6,686 bases of DNA from contig CARUOB010000041.1 of NCBI GenBank assembly GCA_949076555.1, forward strand, positions 21,763-28,448, written 5' to 3'. This DNA comes from an uncultured Lachnospiraceae bacterium (lineage in GTDB: Bacteria; Bacillota; Clostridia; Lachnospirales; Lachnospiraceae). Position numbers and translations under genes: made by a program. Below are positions 6,178 through 6,686 of the stretch, in pieces (position 1 is the first letter of the stretch; each line of letters opens with the position of its first letter). The notes under the pieces are model-generated. The model worked only from the letters and a program-made list of their open reading frames with translations. It was not told the DNA's origin and searched no databases.

Positions 6178-6213
6178 TTGGCATGCTGCGCATCAGTTGC
6201 GGTCTGATGCCAA
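6178..6213 (+). repeat. Nested inverted repeats in the leader of the SpmA-like gene
   Basis: TTGGCAT (6178-6184) is complementary to ATGCCAA (6207-6213), and GCATCAG (6190-6196) to CTGATGC (6204-6210) with a 7-base loop. The two right-hand arms share ATGC, so the two hairpins are mutually exclusive. No T-tract follows. This could be an operator or a structure affecting translation; no riboswitch class is recognised. Confidence 0.4.
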
Positions 6214-6239
6214 TGAGGCGGTATGCAAAAGAGGTTTCC

Positions 6240-6686
6240 ATGTTAAATTATATCTGGGCTTTTATGATTCTGACTGGCGTCGTGTACGGCGCGTTCACAG
6301 GGAAAATGGCGGAGGTGACAAACGCGGCGCTTGACTCCGCCGGGGACGCGGTCTCCTTGTGCATCACTATGATCGGCGTGATGGCGCTGTGGGTGGGGCT
6401 TATGGAGATCGCGCAGAAATCGGGCCTGATTGCAAAGCTGACGAGAGGGATACAACCCTTCATCAGCTTTCTTTTTCCGCGCATCCCGAAAGGCCATCCG
6501 GCCAGAGAATATATTGCCACGAACCTGATCGCAAACGTGCTGGGGCTTGGCTGGGCGTGCACGCCTGCCGGATTGAAGGCGATGGAGGAGCTGGCGAAGC
6601 TGGAGGCGGAGCGGGGGACGGTGGGATATCTGAATGATGGGAAAGAAGTGGGAGGAAAGCGGGAGCGCGTTGCTAGTAATGAGATG
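6240..6686 (+). CDS. spmA: Spore maturation protein A-like membrane protein (C-terminus cut off by window edge)
   Basis: First 149 codons of a nucleoside-recognition/gate-domain membrane protein matching SpmA, which with SpmB affects spore core dehydration in Bacillus. Supporting motifs: N-terminal MLNYIWAFMILTGVVYGAF helix; GKMAEVTNAALDSAGDAV; the second helix LCITMIGVMALWVGLMEIA followed by KSGLIAKL; PFISFLFPRIPKGHPA; and NLIANVLGLGWACTPAGLKAMEEL. The run ends with ASNEM, where SpmA proteins continue into a CTFL-type helix. A stretch of about 20 charged residues (LEAERGTVGYLNDGKEVGGK) lies between KAMEEL and ASNEM, longer than the equivalent Bacillus linker. The ATG at 6240 has AGAGG (6230-6234) five bases upstream. 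In-frame ATGs at 6183, 6207 and 6213 exist but lack good ribosome binding sites. The remaining domain and any spmB lie beyond the right edge. Confidence 0.85.
   Translation, partial: MLNYIWAFMILTGVVYGAFTGKMAEVTNAALDSAGDAVSLCITMIGVMALWVGLMEIAQKSGLIAKLTRGIQPFISFLFPRIPKGHPAREYIATNLIANVLGLGWACTPAGLKAMEELAKLEAERGTVGYLNDGKEVGGKRERVASNEM

Noticed and set aside
6157..6207. 16-codon ORF (starts MKVRRSCLACC) ahead of the SpmA-like gene
   Set aside because: It has no ribosome binding site and overlaps the inverted repeats; too short and unsupported to call a gene.
6131..6213. Rho-independent terminator after the CotH gene
   Set aside because: The A-tract at 6140-6147 is not preceded by a GC-rich stem, and the inverted repeats at 6178-6213 have no following T-tract.
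6359..6637. Plus-strand open frame of 92 codons inside the SpmA-like gene
   Set aside because: It is an out-of-frame shadow; the frame starting at 6240 gives recognisable SpmA membrane segments and motifs to the window edge.

Overview
The window looks like a chromosomal segment of an anaerobic, endospore-forming type of Firmicute, most likely a Lachnospiraceae or other Clostridia member. The reasons are a mid-range base composition, strong AGGAGG-type ribosome binding sites, an apparent SpmA (spore maturation) gene, and a VTC-domain / DUF4956 / CotH-kinase gene set of the kind common in that group. Species cannot be named from the sequence alone.

Layout. The left edge (1-588, minus strand) holds most of an OmpR-family response regulator that runs off the window; its partner kinase would lie further left. 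A 203-base divergent intergenic region (589-791) carries two back-to-back promoters, each with a perfect TATAAT and an extended -10. To the right on the plus strand is a second, complete two-component system: an OmpR-family regulator (792-1460) and a membrane histidine kinase (1572-2795). They are separated by 111 bases that contain a possible 22-codon leader ORF. A 156-base gap (2796-2951) follows, with a candidate direct-repeat operator 9 bases upstream of a TATACT -10 box. It leads into three tightly spaced plus-strand genes: a VTC/CYTH-superfamily protein (2952-3644), a DUF4956 membrane protein (3662-4333), and a membrane-anchored CotH-family kinase-like protein (4430-6130) with a large Gly/Pro/Met/acidic insert. 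The right edge (6240-6686) holds the start of an SpmA-like gene, probably from its own promoter.

How it may work together. The plus-strand two-component system has no other obvious target in the window. The repeat plus -10 element directly downstream of the kinase suggests it controls the VTC-DUF4956-CotH operon (inference). Yeast VTC couples a cytosolic polyphosphate polymerase domain to membrane segments that move the polymer across the membrane. Here the soluble catalytic-type domain and a four-helix membrane protein are separate, adjacent genes. They are followed by a protein-kinase-like CotH whose single N-terminal membrane segment would put its catalytic domain outside the cell. A membrane polyphosphate (or other phosphate-transfer) module serving an extracytoplasmic kinase is a coherent but untested reading, and is the most interesting thing in this window.

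No tRNA, rRNA, CRISPR array, insertion sequence or convincing rho-independent terminator was seen.
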